Source: Arthrobacter sp. OV608
GTDB taxonomy: Bacteria; Actinomycetota; Actinomycetes; Actinomycetales; Micrococcaceae
NCBI GenBank assembly: GCA_900110595.1
Contig: FOEZ01000006.1
Coordinates: 1 to 64,000, forward strand
DNA: 64,000 bases
Reading direction: 5' to 3'
Shown here: positions 25,789 to 34,131 of the stretch, piece by piece
Layout: each line of letters begins with the position of its first letter
Numbering within the stretch: position 1 is the first letter of the stretch
Position numbers and translations under genes: made by a program
The notes under the pieces: generated by a model
Database searches by the model: none
Told to the model about the DNA's origin: nothing
Seen by the model: only the letters and a program-made list of their open reading frames with translations

Positions 25789-25992
25789 ATGAACTTCCCA
25801 CTGACCCTCACCGTTGCCGACCGCCAGAGCATGGACAGCGAGCTTGACGCCGCCGTCACCGCTGCCAAAGCCCACGCGCTGGCCGAGAAGCGGCACGGCA
25901 TCCTGGTCACCCGGCACGGCGTGGACAAGTTCACGGTGGCGCTGAGCGAATCTGTTCCCTTCGGCCTCACCCAGGAACACCAGGCCTGGTAG
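25789..25992 (+). CDS. Small hypothetical protein
   Basis: 67 aa starting MNFPLTLTVADRQSMDSELD. An Ala-rich helix (DAAVTAAKAHALAEKRHG) is followed by a strand pattern ILVTRHGVDKFTVALSESVPFG. The mixed helix/strand composition, high-GC third positions and the similar small proteins in other Arthrobacter genomes as I recall them argue that it is a genuine cytoplasmic protein. It has no membrane segment and no known domain. It is convergent with the DUF3072 gene. Confidence 0.65.
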   Translation: MNFPLTLTVADRQSMDSELDAAVTAAKAHALAEKRHGILVTRHGVDKFTVALSESVPFGLTQEHQAW

Positions 25993-26023
25993 GCCGCCCC
26001 GCGCGCCTTCGTCCGTAGCGGCG

Positions 26024-26275
26024 TTATTTCTCTTCGGCGCCGCCGCCTGACACTCTTCCGCTGCGCTGCTGCAGGCGGTCAATGTGCTTGGACGCTTCCG
26101 CCTTGCTGAGATCAGCGGGCAATTCTTCCCCTGCCTCGCGCGCCAGCGTATCGAGGTAGCTGCGCTGTGCCGCGGTCATGGGCTCATCTCCTGTGACCCA
26201 ATCCTCAGGGTCCCGGTTCAAGCCTGCATCCGGCTCGGGTGTGGAGCTTCCGATGGTTTCCTGGTTTTCACTCAT
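26024..26275 (-). CDS. DUF3072 domain protein
   Basis: 83 aa. The C-terminal half has the DUF3072 pattern: PEDWVTGDEPMTAAQRSYL, then TLAREAGEELPADLSKAEASKHIDRLQ. The first 25 residues are acidic and disordered. The helical part is reminiscent of a SAP- or Rho-N-like helix-extension-helix, but no DNA-binding evidence exists. The gene stands 11 bases after the glycerate kinase stop on the same strand, so it may share its message. Confidence 0.85.
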   Translation of the reverse strand: MSENQETIGSSTPEPDAGLNRDPEDWVTGDEPMTAAQRSYLDTLAREAGEELPADLSKAEASKHIDRLQQRSGRVSGGGAEEK

Positions 26276-26285
26276 GCCGAAAAGT

Positions 26286-27476
26286 CTAGGCTCCGGGACT
26301 GACAGCGTGAACCTGCAGGCTTTCGCCGATGTCCCGCCCTATCCGGTGCAACAGCGCGGCCGAGAGTCCGGCATCCTTGGACGAGTCCCGGTCCGTGTAC
26401 TCCGCCAGCGTATAAACGCGGGCAAGCGACATTTCGGACCAGCGCTCCCGTGGAAGGAGTGAGCGGCCGGCGACGGCAATGATCGGCCGGTCCCCGGACC
26501 GGCGGGCGACGGCGGCGGGCAGTTTCCCGGCGAGCGTCTGCTCATCGATGCTTCCTTCGCCCGTGATCACCACGTCGCAGCTGTCCTTGCGGGTGTCGAA
26601 GTCCAGCAGGTCCAGGAAGTAGTCCGCGCCCGACACCTGCCGCGCCCCGAGCAGGAGACACGCATAGCCGATGCCGCCCGCGCTGCCGGCACCCTCGTTT
26701 TCGGCCAGGGCCGCGGCGTCGCCGAACCCTGCCTCGGACATCTTCGCCACGAAATTCGCCAGGCCGGAATCGAGGGCGGCAACGTCCGCAGCGGTGGCGC
26801 CCTTCTGCGGACCAAAGACGGCTGGGGCTCCGTCCGGGCCGCGGAGCGGGTTGTGGACATCGCTTGCGAGGACGAGTTCGATGTCCGCGAGCTCGGGAAG
26901 CGGACTGCCCGATACCGAAGCGACCAGCCCCAGCGCCTGTCCGCTGCCTTCCAGCGGACGCCCTGCAGCATCACGGAAGCGGAGGCCAAGGGCGTTGAGC
27001 ATTCCCATCCCGCCGTCGGTGCTGGCGCTGCCGCCCAGGGCAAGGATGATCCGGGCCGGGTTGAGGCTGAGGGCAACCAGGACCGCCTCGCCGAAACCGC
27101 GGCTTGACGCTTCCATCGGTTCCAGCTTTCCGCCGGGCAGCAGCCCCAGCCCGCAGGTGTTCGCCACCTCAACAACCGCCGTGACGCCGTCGAACGCGAT
27201 GCCCGCCTGGACAGGCTGGCCGGTGGGCCCAGCCACTGTACAGCTGCGGCGGCCGAAGCCGGAGGCGACGGCGGCGTCAACACTGCCGTCACCTCCGTCT
27301 GCCAGCGGAAGGAGCTCGCAGCGTACCGTCCCGGCAGTGGAACCGGCGCCGGGGAAAGCGGCCGAGCGGAGGCCGGCGGCCAGGGCGTCGGCGACTTCGG
27401 CGGCGGTAAGGCTGCCTTTGAACTTGTCCGGCGCAATGAGCGCGCGGACGCTGTGCGGGGCGGTTGCTGCGGACAT
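26286..27476 (-). CDS. glxK: Glycerate kinase (GlxK family)
   Basis: 396 aa from the ATG at 27474-27476; only one base separates it from the dctA-type stop, and the product then starts MSAATAPHSVRALIAPDKFKGSL, with the family's N-terminal IAPDKFKGSL. Further motifs are LPLADGGDGSVDA, LGGSASTDGGMGML (phosphate-binding Gly-rich loop), GASAGGIG-like AGSAGGIGYA and TGEGSIDEQTLAGK. The enzyme phosphorylates D-glycerate with ATP, normally to 2-phosphoglycerate in this class. The operon with a dicarboxylate importer and a tartrate-type dehydrogenase points to tartrate, malate or glycerate use. Confidence 0.9.
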   Translation of the reverse strand: MSAATAPHSVRALIAPDKFKGSLTAAEVADALAAGLRSAAFPGAGSTAGTVRCELLPLADGGDGSVDAAVASGFGRRSCTVAGPTGQPVQAGIAFDGVTAVVEVANTCGLGLLPGGKLEPMEASSRGFGEAVLVALSLNPARIILALGGSASTDGGMGMLNALGLRFRDAAGRPLEGSGQALGLVASVSGSPLPELADIELVLASDVHNPLRGPDGAPAVFGPQKGATAADVAALDSGLANFVAKMSEAGFGDAAALAENEGAGSAGGIGYACLLLGARQVSGADYFLDLLDFDTRKDSCDVVITGEGSIDEQTLAGKLPAAVARRSGDRPIIAVAGRSLLPRERWSEMSLARVYTLAEYTDRDSSKDAGLSAALLHRIGRDIGESLQVHAVSPGA

Positions 27477-27477
27477 G

Positions 27478-28929
27478 TCAGATGGTTTCCGAGTAGGCGG
27501 GGCGGCGGTCAGCGGAGGTGGCGTGGTGCTTCGGTGCGTGGTGGCCGTACTCGGTGAGGTCGTCATCGATCTCGGCGACGTCCGCACCGTGGATGGGGTC
27601 CTCGGCGGGCATGGGCTCCACCGTTTCGCCGGCGAAGACGCGGCGGGCGCGGTCCACGTCCAGGGTGCGGTCCCACCAGGCGATGAAGAGGGTGGCTACG
27701 GCGTTGCCGGTGAAGTTCACCAGGGCACGGCACTCGGACATGAACTTGTCGATGCCGAAGATGAGCATGATGCCGGCGGCGGGGATGGTCCCCATGGTGG
27801 TGAGCGTGGCGGTCAGGGCGATGAAGCCGCCGCCGGCCACACCTGCTGCGCCCTTGGAGGTCAGCAGCATCACTGCGAGCAGGCCCAGTTGCTGGCCGAT
27901 GGTCAGGTCCGTATTCGTGGCCTGGGCGATGTAGAGGGCGGCGAGGGATAAGTAGATCGCTGCGCCGTCGAGGTTGAAGCTGTAGCCGGTGGGGACCACC
28001 AGGCCCACGGTTTCCTTCTTGACGCCGGCGTGCTCCAGCTTGCGCATCAGGCCGGGCAGGGCGGGTTCGGCGGTGGAGGTGCCCAGGATGAGCATGTACT
28101 CCTCCTTCAAGTGCCGGATCATCCGGAAGATGTTCAGCTTCAGGAAGGCCATCACGGAACCGAGGACCACCACCACAAAGAGGATGGACGTGACGTAGAA
28201 CAGGGCGATGAGTCCGCCCATGCTGGTCAGTGATGAGACGCCGTACTTGCCAACAGCGAAGGCCATGGCGCCGAAGGCACCCAGCGGGGCTGCCTTCATG
28301 ATGAAGCCCAGGATCTTGAACATCACGCCGGTGAGGCGCTGCACGCCGTCGAGCACCGGTGCGCCCACCTTGCCCATGGCGTTCAGGGCGATGCCGAACA
28401 CCACGGCGATGAAGATGATCTGCAGGATGTCCCCCTCAACGAACGGGCCCACGATGCTGTTCGGGATGATGTGCGTGAGGAACTGCCACCATTCCTGGTG
28501 CTGGCCGGCGTCGATCAGCTTCGCGGCGGAGTCGGAGGTCTTGATGGTGCCGGCGTCCGCGTTGACGCCGTCGCCCAGGCGGAAGATGTTGATGGCCACC
28601 AGCCCGAACACCATGGCGCAGATAGTGCCGATCTGGAAGTACGTCAGGGCCTTCAGGCCCGTCATGCCGACCTTTTTCAGGTCCGCCACACTGGCGATGC
28701 CGCCCACGATGGTCAGGAACACGATGGGGCCGATGAGCATCTTCATCGAGTTCACGAACGTGGTGCCGATGGGCTCCATCGCGATGCCGGCGCTCGGTGC
28801 CAGCCAGCCGACCAGGATGCCGATAACAATCGCTGTCAGTACCCAGAAGTAAAGCTGCCGGTACCAACGTGTTTTCCGGGCCGCGTTTTGTGCTGTTCGC
28901 GCGCTGCCGGCTGAGCTGATGTGATCCAT
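27478..28929 (-). CDS. dctA: C4-dicarboxylate:cation symporter (DctA-type)
   Basis: 483 aa, DAACS family. Conserved signatures are SMKMLIGPIVFLTIVGGIA, the Ser-rich-type loop with LILGTSTAEPALPGLMRK (re-entrant hairpin 1), PTGYSFNLDGAAIYLS (helix 7 NxDG motif) and GGGFIALTATLT (hairpin 2) with FMSECRALVNFTGNAVAT (helix 8, Asn/Arg site). Arg in SECRALVN fits dicarboxylate over amino acid transport. It sits directly upstream of glycerate kinase and downstream of the tartrate-dehydrogenase gene, and probably supplies tartrate or malate. Confidence 0.9.
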   Translation of the reverse strand: MDHISSAGSARTAQNAARKTRWYRQLYFWVLTAIVIGILVGWLAPSAGIAMEPIGTTFVNSMKMLIGPIVFLTIVGGIASVADLKKVGMTGLKALTYFQIGTICAMVFGLVAINIFRLGDGVNADAGTIKTSDSAAKLIDAGQHQEWWQFLTHIIPNSIVGPFVEGDILQIIFIAVVFGIALNAMGKVGAPVLDGVQRLTGVMFKILGFIMKAAPLGAFGAMAFAVGKYGVSSLTSMGGLIALFYVTSILFVVVVLGSVMAFLKLNIFRMIRHLKEEYMLILGTSTAEPALPGLMRKLEHAGVKKETVGLVVPTGYSFNLDGAAIYLSLAALYIAQATNTDLTIGQQLGLLAVMLLTSKGAAGVAGGGFIALTATLTTMGTIPAAGIMLIFGIDKFMSECRALVNFTGNAVATLFIAWWDRTLDVDRARRVFAGETVEPMPAEDPIHGADVAEIDDDLTEYGHHAPKHHATSADRRPAYSETI

Positions 28930-28981
28930 GATTCCTACCTCATTGTGGAACGTCGCTGGAAGTTGTGAAGACTAAGGGGAG

Positions 28982-29015
28982 CGTCCGACGGCGGCCCGCA
29001 AGCCGCCGTCGGACG
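28982..29015 (-). terminator. Strong hairpin downstream of the tartrate-dehydrogenase gene
   Basis: A 14-bp perfect stem (28982-28995 with 29002-29015) with a 6-base loop lies between the tartrate-dehydrogenase stop and the dctA start. There is no T tract. It could partly end the upstream message, or set different levels for the two transcripts. Confidence 0.6.
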
Positions 29016-29036
29016 TTTGAGTTGGGAGAAGCTGGG

Positions 29037-30134
29037 TTAGACCGCGGCAGGTGCCAGGGTCAGCGCCTTGATGATCGCCTCGGTGACGTCGTCCGTGGTG
29101 GCGTCGCCGCCGACGTCGCGGGTCAGGTGGCCGGAGCCGGTGGCTGCCTCGATGGCTGCTTCCACCCGGCGGGCTTCCTGGTGCAGGCCGAAGTGGTCCA
29201 GCATGAGGGCTGCGGACGCGATGGCGCCGATGGGGTTGCTGATGCCCTGGCCGGCGATGTCCGGGGCGGAGCCGTGGACCGGTTCAAACATGGACGGGAA
29301 GCGGCGTTCCGGGTTCAGGTTGGCGCTGGCGGCCAGGCCCAGGCTGCCGGCAAGCGCGGAGCCGAGGTCGGAGAGGATGTCGGCGTTCAGGTTGGACGCC
29401 ACGACGACGGACAGGTCCTCGGGCTTGAGGATGAACTTGGCGCTCATGGCGTCCACCAGGACGCTTTCGGTCTGGACGTCCGGGTAATCCAGGGCCACAC
29501 GCTGGAAGGTTTCGTCCCAGAGGACCATGCCGTACTGCTGGGCGTTGGATTTGGTGACCGAGGAGACCTTCTTCACGGTGCGGGTGCGGGCCAGGTCGAA
29601 GGCGAAGCGCATGATGCGCTCGCAGCCCTTTTCGGTGAACAGCGCGGTCTGCAGTGCCACCTCGTTGCCGGGGCCGCGGCCGCTGAGGTTGCGACCGCCC
29701 AGGCCGGCGTATTCGCCTTCGCTGTTCTCGCGGACCACAACCCAGTCGAGTTCGGTGTTGTCCGCCTTGCGGAGCGGGGACTGGATGCCGGGCAGGAACT
29801 TCACCGGGCGGATGTTGGCCCACTGGTCGAAGTTCTGGGTGATGTTCAGGCGCAGGCCCCAGAGGCTGATGTGGTCCGGGACGTTCTCCCAGCCGACGGC
29901 GCCAAAGTAGATGGCGTCGAAGTCCTTGAGGGCTTCCAGGCCCCTGGGGTCCATCATCTGGCCGGTCTTTTGGTAGTAGCCGCAGCCCCAGGGGAACTCG
30001 GTCCAGTCGAAGGCGAACCTGCCGTTGGAGTCCTGCGCCAGGGCATCCAGTACGCGGCGGCCTGCGGAAACAACTTCCTTGCCCACGCCGTCGGCGGGGA
30101 TGGATGCGATGCTGAATTTCTGGGTGGCGCTCAT
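29037..30134 (-). CDS. Tartrate dehydrogenase / D-malate dehydrogenase (TtuC-like)
   Basis: 365 aa from ATG at 30132-30134 after GAGGAGG. It belongs to the beta-decarboxylating dehydrogenase family: FSIASIPADGVGKEVV, the substrate loop WVVVRENSEGEYAGLGG, NADH/Mg-binding VDAMSAKFILKPEDLSVVVASNLNADILSDLGSALAGSLGLAAS and EPVHGSAPDIAGQGISNPIGAI. The ENSEGEY loop and SLGLAASANL mark the tartrate/D-malate branch rather than isopropylmalate or isocitrate enzymes. Members oxidise tartrate or D-malate with NAD and Mg/Mn, and convert meso-tartrate to D-glycerate, which fits the glycerate kinase downstream. Confidence 0.88.
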   Translation of the reverse strand: MSATQKFSIASIPADGVGKEVVSAGRRVLDALAQDSNGRFAFDWTEFPWGCGYYQKTGQMMDPRGLEALKDFDAIYFGAVGWENVPDHISLWGLRLNITQNFDQWANIRPVKFLPGIQSPLRKADNTELDWVVVRENSEGEYAGLGGRNLSGRGPGNEVALQTALFTEKGCERIMRFAFDLARTRTVKKVSSVTKSNAQQYGMVLWDETFQRVALDYPDVQTESVLVDAMSAKFILKPEDLSVVVASNLNADILSDLGSALAGSLGLAASANLNPERRFPSMFEPVHGSAPDIAGQGISNPIGAIASAALMLDHFGLHQEARRVEAAIEAATGSGHLTRDVGGDATTDDVTEAIIKALTLAPAAV

Positions 30135-30250
30135 GCCAGCCTCCTCGTTGAGTGTTTGCAGTGAGCCTGTTAGCGCGGTCACACTGTCCTTCCTCTTCAA
30201 GTAGACGGCCCGCGGGCAGGCAGCGTCCAAGACTTAGTTTCGATACGCCT

Positions 30251-30267
30251 GATAGGAACGGCCTATC
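30251..30267. promoter_or_regulatory. Candidate LysR box upstream of the tartrate-dehydrogenase gene
   Basis: GATAGGAACGGCCTATC has 6-bp inverted arms around a 5-base centre (T-N11-A class). It lies 117 bases upstream of the dehydrogenase start and touches the stop codon of the LysR gene, a usual place for the activation site of a LysR regulator acting on the gene in front of it. Confidence 0.5.
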
Positions 30268-31166
30268 TATTGCTGCTGGTTTTCCGTGTGCCGGGCCGCG
30301 ACGCCGAGGAAGGCTTTGGCCGCCGGCGTGAGGTTTTCCTTGCGGCTGAGGACGGCGACGTCTAGGTGGTGCACGGGTTCGATGAGCAGCGTGCGGAGGC
30401 CCGCCTTATGGGCCGTGGGTGCCCACGACGACGGCATTACCGCATGGCCCACACCCGCGAGAACCAACGGCAGGATGGAGGTCCGGTGGGCCACCTCGAC
30501 GACGATTTCCACCTTGACACCGTGCGCCAGGGCATCGTCCACCAGCCAGCGCATCAGGGAACCGCGCTGGCTGGCGATGATGCGGTGCCCGCCGAGGTCT
30601 TCACGCTGGATGGCTTTGCCGTCTGCCGGGAAGGTGTCTGCCTGCGCGTTGACGATGAGGATCAGCGGCTGGCGCTCCAGTTCCAGGACCTCCACGCCGG
30701 GGACCAGGATGGGCGTGGGAGAGCCTGCCAGCCCGATTTCCGTGCTGCCGCTGCGGACGGAATCGATGACTTCCTCGGGCGTAAAGGCGGCGCTGACATT
30801 GAGCCGGACAGAGGGGTGGAGGCTGGTGAAGTCCGCGATCATCGACGTCAGGGGTTCGATGCCGGGGGAAGGCATGGTGATGATATCCAGCCGTCCGCTG
30901 CGGATGCCGCGCAGTGCCTGGACCGCGGACTGGGCGGCGTCGAGGTCCCGCATTACCAGCCGCGCCGGGCCCACCAGTTCCTTCCCCGCTTCGCTGAGTA
31001 CCGCCCGCCGTCCGATGCGGTGGAACAGCGGAACGCCCAGTTCCTTCTCCAGGCTGGCGATGGTCTGGCTGAGCGACGGCTGGGCGATCAGCAGGTGCTC
31101 CGCCGCCCGGTTGAAGCCGTCATGGTCCACCACGGCGAGGAAGTATTTGAGTTTGCGGGTGTCCAC
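30267..31166 (-). CDS. LysR family transcriptional regulator
   Basis: 299 aa from GTG at 31164-31166, behind AAAGGAGC; the open frame extends further upstream but that stretch has no family similarity. The N-terminal helix-turn-helix reads FLAVVDHDGFNRAAEHLLIAQPSLSQTIASLEKELGVPLFHRIGR. Residues about 90-299 are the LysR co-inducer domain (SGRLDIITMPSPGIEPL). It is followed 132 bases later, on the same strand, by the tartrate-dehydrogenase operon, whose likely activator it is. It is divergent from the Rox-like monooxygenase and could regulate that too. Confidence 0.9.
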   Translation of the reverse strand: MDTRKLKYFLAVVDHDGFNRAAEHLLIAQPSLSQTIASLEKELGVPLFHRIGRRAVLSEAGKELVGPARLVMRDLDAAQSAVQALRGIRSGRLDIITMPSPGIEPLTSMIADFTSLHPSVRLNVSAAFTPEEVIDSVRSGSTEIGLAGSPTPILVPGVEVLELERQPLILIVNAQADTFPADGKAIQREDLGGHRIIASQRGSLMRWLVDDALAHGVKVEIVVEVAHRTSILPLVLAGVGHAVMPSSWAPTAHKAGLRTLLIEPVHHLDVAVLSRKENLTPAAKAFLGVAARHTENQQQ

Positions 31167-31331
31167 GCCTGCTCCTTTGCCGGTAAGCCTGACCGGGTGG
31201 AACGGCAGACGGAAGCGGAGCTGATGCACTCCTTCCATTTCCAATGTATCGCCCCGGGTGGGGCTTGCCGCAAGGCCCGGTGGGGGCCGGATAATCGACG
31301 AGGCCTCAACCGGAGAGAACGGGAGCAAGCG

Positions 31332-32813
31332 ATGACCGAACATGCGGTAGTGATTGTGGGTGGAGGCCCCACGGGGTTGATGCTGGCAGGGGAGTTGGCG
31401 CTCGCGGGAGTTGATGCAGCCATTGTGGAGCGGCGCACCAGCCAGGAGCTGGCAGGTGCACGGGCAGGCGGCCTGCACTCACGGACCCTTGAAGTCCTGG
31501 ACCAGCGCGGCATCGCCGGGCGGTTCATCACGGAAGGCCAGCCGGCCCAGGTGGCAGGGTTCGCGATGACACGCCTGGACATCAGTGACTTTCCCACCCG
31601 CCATCCCTACGGGCTGGGGCTGTGGCAGAACCACATCGAACGCATTCTGGCGGGCTGGGTGGACGAGTTGGCCGTGACGTTCTACCGCGGGACGGAGGTG
31701 ACGGGCCTCGCCCAGGACGGTGCCGGCGTCGACCTCCAACTCAAGCACGGCGGCACCCTGCGCGCGGACTACGTGGTGGGGTGCGACGGCGGCAGGAGCC
31801 TGGTGCGCAAAGTGGCGGGCATTGAATTTCCCGGCTGGGATCCCACCACCAGCGCCCTGATCGCCGAGGTGGAGATGACCGGCCAGCCCGAGTTCGGCGT
31901 GCACCAGAATGCTTTTGGAATCCATTCCTTTGGCCGGCGGGAGTACAAGATCGTGGACGGCAAGGTGGTCTACGCGGACAGCGGGCCGGTGGGCGTGATG
32001 GTGACCGAGGAACACGTGGGGCCTCCCACCGAGCCAACCCTGGAGGATCTCCAAGCAGCACTGGTTGCCGTCTGCGGCACCGATTACGGGGCGCACAGTC
32101 CCACATGGATTTCCCGGTTCACGGACATGACCCGGCAGGCTTCGACGTACCGCTCCGGCCGGATCCTGCTGGCCGGCGACGCCGCACACGTGCATGCCCC
32201 GGACGGCGGGCAGGGCCTGAACATCGGGGTGCAGGATGCGGTGAACCTGGGCTGGAAGCTGGGGCAGGTGGTCAAGGGGGCCGCCCCGGAAACCCTCCTG
32301 GACACCTATCAGGCGGAGCGGCATCCCGTGGCTGCCCGCGTGCTGCGCAACACCATGGCGCAGAGTGCGCTGCGCCGCCCGGACCCGCGGATCAAGGCCG
32401 CCGGGGAGGTGGTGGCCGAGCTCCTTGGCATGGAGGAGCCGCGCCGGAAGTTCGCCGGGATGCAGTCCGGCCTGGACGTCCATTACGACCTCGGCGAGGG
32501 ACACCCGCTGCTGGGACGCCGGATGCCCGACGTCGACCTTGCCACCGCGAATGGGGCGCTGACCGTGTATTCGCTGCTGCACGAGGCGCGTCCGCTGCTG
32601 CTGAACCTTGGTGCGCCGGGCGTCTTCGACAACGTGCAGCGGCCGGATCGGGTGAAGCTGGTGGATGCGCACTATGACGGGCAGTGGGAACTGCCGGTGC
32701 TTGGGGAGGTCCCCGCACCGGCAGCTGTCCTGGTCCGGCCGGACGGATATGTCGCCTGGGTGGGGGATGGAACGGATGAAGGCTTGGTGGAGGCTCTGGC
32801 AACCTGGTCCTGA
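31332..32813 (+). CDS. FAD-dependent aromatic monooxygenase, Rox-like
   Basis: 493 aa. Class A flavoprotein hydroxylase: FAD-binding HAVVIVGGGPTGLMLAGELAL, the VVGCDGGRSLVRK (DG) motif, GDAAHVHAPDGGQGLNIGVQDAVNLGWKL (GD motif), and a thioredoxin-like C-terminal domain (VRPDGYVAWVG). Over its length it resembles rifampicin monooxygenase Rox of Streptomyces (HSPTWISRFTDMTRQA, YHAERHPVAxxVL-like YQAERHPVAARVLRN). It may therefore inactivate rifamycin-type antibiotics, but the same fold hydroxylates many phenols, so the substrate is uncertain. The ATG is preceded by GGGAGCAAGCG. Divergent from LysR. Confidence 0.82.
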   Translation: MTEHAVVIVGGGPTGLMLAGELALAGVDAAIVERRTSQELAGARAGGLHSRTLEVLDQRGIAGRFITEGQPAQVAGFAMTRLDISDFPTRHPYGLGLWQNHIERILAGWVDELAVTFYRGTEVTGLAQDGAGVDLQLKHGGTLRADYVVGCDGGRSLVRKVAGIEFPGWDPTTSALIAEVEMTGQPEFGVHQNAFGIHSFGRREYKIVDGKVVYADSGPVGVMVTEEHVGPPTEPTLEDLQAALVAVCGTDYGAHSPTWISRFTDMTRQASTYRSGRILLAGDAAHVHAPDGGQGLNIGVQDAVNLGWKLGQVVKGAAPETLLDTYQAERHPVAARVLRNTMAQSALRRPDPRIKAAGEVVAELLGMEEPRRKFAGMQSGLDVHYDLGEGHPLLGRRMPDVDLATANGALTVYSLLHEARPLLLNLGAPGVFDNVQRPDRVKLVDAHYDGQWELPVLGEVPAPAAVLVRPDGYVAWVGDGTDEGLVEALATWS

Positions 32814-32832
32814 TGCGCCCTAGGTTAGGAGT

Positions 32833-33667
32833 ATGACCACCAAGACCGCACTTGTAACAGGAGCATCCTCAGGAATCGGGGAGGCCACTGTCCGCAAGCT
32901 GCAGGGCCTCGGCTATACCGTGTACGGCGCGGCCCGGCGCACGGACCGGCTGCAGGAAATGGCGGCAGAGGGCATCCGGCCGCTCGCCATGGACGTCACC
33001 GACGAAGCCTCGATGAGCACCGGCGTCGAGCAAATCATTGCCGATACCGGCCGCATCGACGTCCTGGTCAACAATGCCGGATACGGCTCCTACGGCGCCT
33101 TGGAGGATGTCCCTATTGATGAGGGCGGGGCGGCAGTTCGAGGTCAACGTCATCGGGGCCATCCGGCTGGCGCAGCTGGTCCTGCCGCACATGCGCGGGC
33201 AAGGTTCGGGCACCATCGTGAACGTCACCTCGATGGGCGGCAAGATCTATACCCCGCTGGGCGGCTGGTACCACGGGACGAAGTTTGCCCTGGAGGCGCT
33301 CAGCGACTGCCTCCGCCTGGAAGTCAAACCGTTCGGCATCGATGTGGTGGTTATCGAGCCCGGCAGCATCGCCACTGAGTGGGGTGGCATCGCGGCGGAC
33401 AATCTGGAGGCTACCTCCGGGCGCGGGCCGTATGCGGCGCAGGCCGAAGCTGTGGCCAGGACCTTGCGGGCGGAGTCGGCCGGAAACCGGAACTCACCGC
33501 CGTCGGTGGTGGCGGATGCGATCGGGAAGGCGGTGACCGCCGCGAAGCCCAAGACCCGCTACGCGATGGGCTTCGGCGCCAAACCGCTGATCACTGCACG
33601 AGGATTGCTCGGCGACCGCCAGTTCGACGCTGTGATCAGCCGGGCCCTCGGACTGCCGCGCAGTTGA
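32833..33667 (+). pseudogene. Short-chain dehydrogenase/reductase with one-base frameshift
   Basis: Two overlapping frames make one complete SDR. The first part has the NAD(P) motif TGASSGIGEATVRKL, and DVLVNNAGYGSYGALEDVP; the second part continues from FEVNVIGAIRLAQLVLPHM with NVTSMGGK, active-site YHGTK, and VVIEPGSIATEW. The frame changes at 33121-33127, where removing one G from the GGG run (33123-33125) restores DEAGRQFEVNV. The break is either a recent mutation or a sequencing error; all SDR catalytic residues (Ser, Tyr, Lys) are intact in the restored frame. It is 20 bases after the monooxygenase and may be in its operon. Confidence 0.8.
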
Positions 33668-33701
33668 CCGCCGGATTGGCCGGTCCCCTGCTCAGGAGCC
33701 T

Positions 33702-34091
33702 TTACAGGTGCGCATCCCTGACATTCGGCGGCGTGGCGCCCTGGAGGACCCACCGGTTGCCGTCCGGATCGGCGAACTGGGCAAACAGCACGCCACCCAT
33801 GTCCTGGACTTCGCTGATGTCCGCGCCGCGGCGGACCAGTTCGTCGCGGGTGGCACCCATATCCGGCACCACCAGCTGCAGTCCCTCCAGGCTGCCCGGC
33901 GGCATGGCAGTCATCCCGGTGCCGATAACGATCGACGTGGCCGAGCCCGGGGGCGTCAGCTGCACCACCCGCATCCCCGGAACGTGCTCCACGTCGTGAT
34001 CGAGCACGAAGCCCAGTTGCTCGGTGTAGAAGGACTTTGCCCGGTCCACATCGGACACGGGTACCTGGACAACCTCAAGGCGCATCTCCAT
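33702..34091 (-). CDS. VOC superfamily protein (glyoxalase/bleomycin-resistance type)
   Basis: 129 aa. One VOC repeat pair: MEMRLEVVQVPVSDVDRAKSFYTEQLGFVLDH at the N-terminus and LFAQFADPDGNRWVLQG at the C-terminus. The strand order and the metal-site candidates (His/Glu pattern is not complete) do not tell the reaction; family members include antibiotic-sequestering proteins, glyoxalases and extradiol dioxygenases. The gene is convergent with the broken SDR and followed on its own strand by nothing closely linked except the broken acetyltransferase upstream. Confidence 0.85.
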   Translation of the reverse strand: MEMRLEVVQVPVSDVDRAKSFYTEQLGFVLDHDVEHVPGMRVVQLTPPGSATSIVIGTGMTAMPPGSLEGLQLVVPDMGATRDELVRRGADISEVQDMGGVLFAQFADPDGNRWVLQGATPPNVRDAHL

Positions 34092-34131
34092 TGGGCCACC
34101 GTACCCTGCGCAGCCCTTTGGGGAGCGTCAT

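Noticed and set aside
30366..31331. N-terminal extension of the Rox-like gene to 815 codons
   Set aside because: The upstream part is antisense to LysR; the FAD motif begins at the ATG at 31332.
33121..33127. Programmed frameshift in the SDR gene
   Set aside because: No slippery heptamer or following structure; SDR genes are not known to use this; a one-base error or mutation is simpler.
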